Assembly: GCA_964409485.1 (NCBI GenBank)
Contig: CAYPDM010000080.1
Span: 1 to 6,376 of the forward strand
Direction of reading: 5' to 3'
Source of the DNA: JAFGPF01 sp964409485
Lineage (GTDB): Bacteria > Chloroflexota > Dehalococcoidia > Dehalococcoidales > RBG-16-60-22
DNA: 6,376 nt
Below the pieces are notes generated by a model, which worked only from the letters and a program-made list of their open reading frames with translations, was not told the origin of the DNA and made no database searches. Below are positions 5,976-6,376 of this stretch, piece after piece. Each line of letters opens with the position of its first letter. The stretch's first letter is position 1. A program made the translations under genes and the position numbers.

Positions 5976-6035
5976 GTACCTCTATCATCCGTGCTTTGAT
6001 AAACACTTAACAGTAGCTTAACACAATTAAATAAT

Positions 6036-6052
6036 CCTCTCAATTGAAGAGG
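6036..6052. repeat. Small hairpin in the divergent intergenic region
   Basis: CCTCT (6036-6040) pairs with AGAGG (6048-6052) around a seven-base loop that contains the palindrome CAATTG. It lies just upstream of the permease promoter. It could be a protein site or chance; no T-run follows closely enough on either strand to call it a terminator. Confidence 0.3.
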
Positions 6053-6053
6053 G

Positions 6054-6080
6054 GGTATATTGCCAGTAAAGGCATATACC
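6054..6080. promoter_or_regulatory. Inverted repeat overlapping the permease promoter, candidate operator
   Basis: GGTATA-t-TGCC (6054-6064) is the reverse complement, with one extra base, of GGCA-TATACC (6071-6080), leaving a six-base centre. The repeat covers the -35 box and most of the spacer of the promoter at 6060-6089, where a bound dimeric repressor would block RNA polymerase. The bulge makes the symmetry imperfect, which tempers the call. Confidence 0.45.
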
Positions 6081-6089
6081 TGTTAAAAT
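6060..6089 (+). promoter_or_regulatory. Sigma-70-type promoter of the SLC13-type permease
   Basis: TTGCCA (6060-6065) and TAAAAT (6084-6089), each five of six consensus bases, are 18 bases apart. Transcription would start near 6096, giving a leader of about 30 bases before ATG 6126. Confidence 0.6.
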
Positions 6090-6125
6090 GAGATGTCATA
6101 TCAGACCCCTAAGATTATCGATTTT

Positions 6126-6376
6126 ATGTTATCAATAACCCAGATTCTGGCTATAGCCATCTTCGCCATCATGCTCGCTGTAATCGTCAGCGACAAGGCG
6201 CCCCGTTACATCCCGGCCCTTATCGGCGCGGCCCTTATGATAGTGGTCGTCTTTCTGGGGGTTATGCAAAACCCGGAATCGGTCTGGCGCGTGCTGAACC
6301 TTGAGCAGCTGGGGCAGTGGCATTTCTGGGTGCCGGGCGAGCAGCACGTCGAGTCATACGGGGTGAACTGGCAGAC
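6126..6376 (+). CDS. SLC13/ArsB-type ion transporter superfamily permease, N-terminal part
   Basis: The first 83 residues of a membrane transporter that continues past the window edge. ATG 6126 starts a short hydrophobic helix at about 4-22 (ITQILAIAIFAIMLAVIV), a basic turn DKAPRYIP, and a second helix at about 31-47. A hydrophilic segment with WRVLNLEQLGQWHFWVPGEQH, and YGVNWQT at the edge, follows. This opening matches, from recall, the start of SLC13, CitMHS or ArsB/NhaD-like permeases, which carry anions such as carboxylates or arsenite, or exchange Na+ for H+; the substrate is undetermined from this fragment. No Shine-Dalgarno site is evident ahead of the ATG, which is odd beside the strong sites of other genes here. 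The gene is divergent from the antiporter operon, from which 150 bases separate it. Confidence 0.8.
   Translation, partial: MLSITQILAIAIFAIMLAVIVSDKAPRYIPALIGAALMIVVVFLGVMQNPESVWRVLNLEQLGQWHFWVPGEQHVESYGVNWQ

Noticed and set aside
5998..6026. Promoter TTGTGT-17-TTTATC for the antiporter operon on the minus strand
   Set aside because: Only about half of the consensus bases match in each box; the operon surely has a promoter in 5985-6125, but this cannot be chosen confidently.

Overview
The window looks like a piece of a draft bacterial genome: GGAGG-type ribosome binding sites, sigma-70-like promoters, tightly packed operons, and a run of exactly 100 N (1917-2016) that marks a scaffold join. 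Base composition is near balanced. From general recall, the protein styles (SLC13-type permease, 150-160 aa cupin, small CxxC proteins) suggest an anaerobic member of the Chloroflexota, perhaps Dehalococcoidia. That placement is inference; nothing here is diagnostic.

Left part (1-1472). A strong promoter (33-62) drives a 48-aa single-pass membrane protein (100-246, +). Two serine tRNA genes follow in tandem on the minus strand, with anticodons GGA and CGA, both with encoded CCA. Next is a metallo-beta-lactamase-fold hydrolase (624-1472, +).

Middle part (1488-2978). A GNAT acetyltransferase (-) has lost its N-terminus in the N gap. Just upstream of it lies a complete cupin protein (2023-2502, -) with a very good promoter (2552-2581). 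The ~300-base intergenic region beyond holds four helically phased copies of a TTGTGA-like element (2613-2664), then a 58-aa four-cysteine zinc-ribbon protein (2802-2978, +).

Right part (2992-6376). Four minus-strand genes sit 36-42 bases apart and look like one operon, transcribed right to left: a CaCA-family cation antiporter, an NDP-sugar (mannose-1-phosphate guanylyltransferase-like) pyrophosphorylase with a left-handed beta-helix tail, a 56-aa four-cysteine protein, and a 211-aa protein I do not recognise. Divergent from this operon, an SLC13/ArsB-type permease begins at 6126 and runs off the window. Its promoter overlaps an inverted repeat (6054-6080) that could be an operator.

No mobile element, CRISPR array or phage gene is visible. 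The parts most worth following are the phased repeats at 2613-2664, the uncharacterised 211-aa protein with its small zinc-ribbon neighbour, and the promoter-overlapping inverted repeat before the permease.
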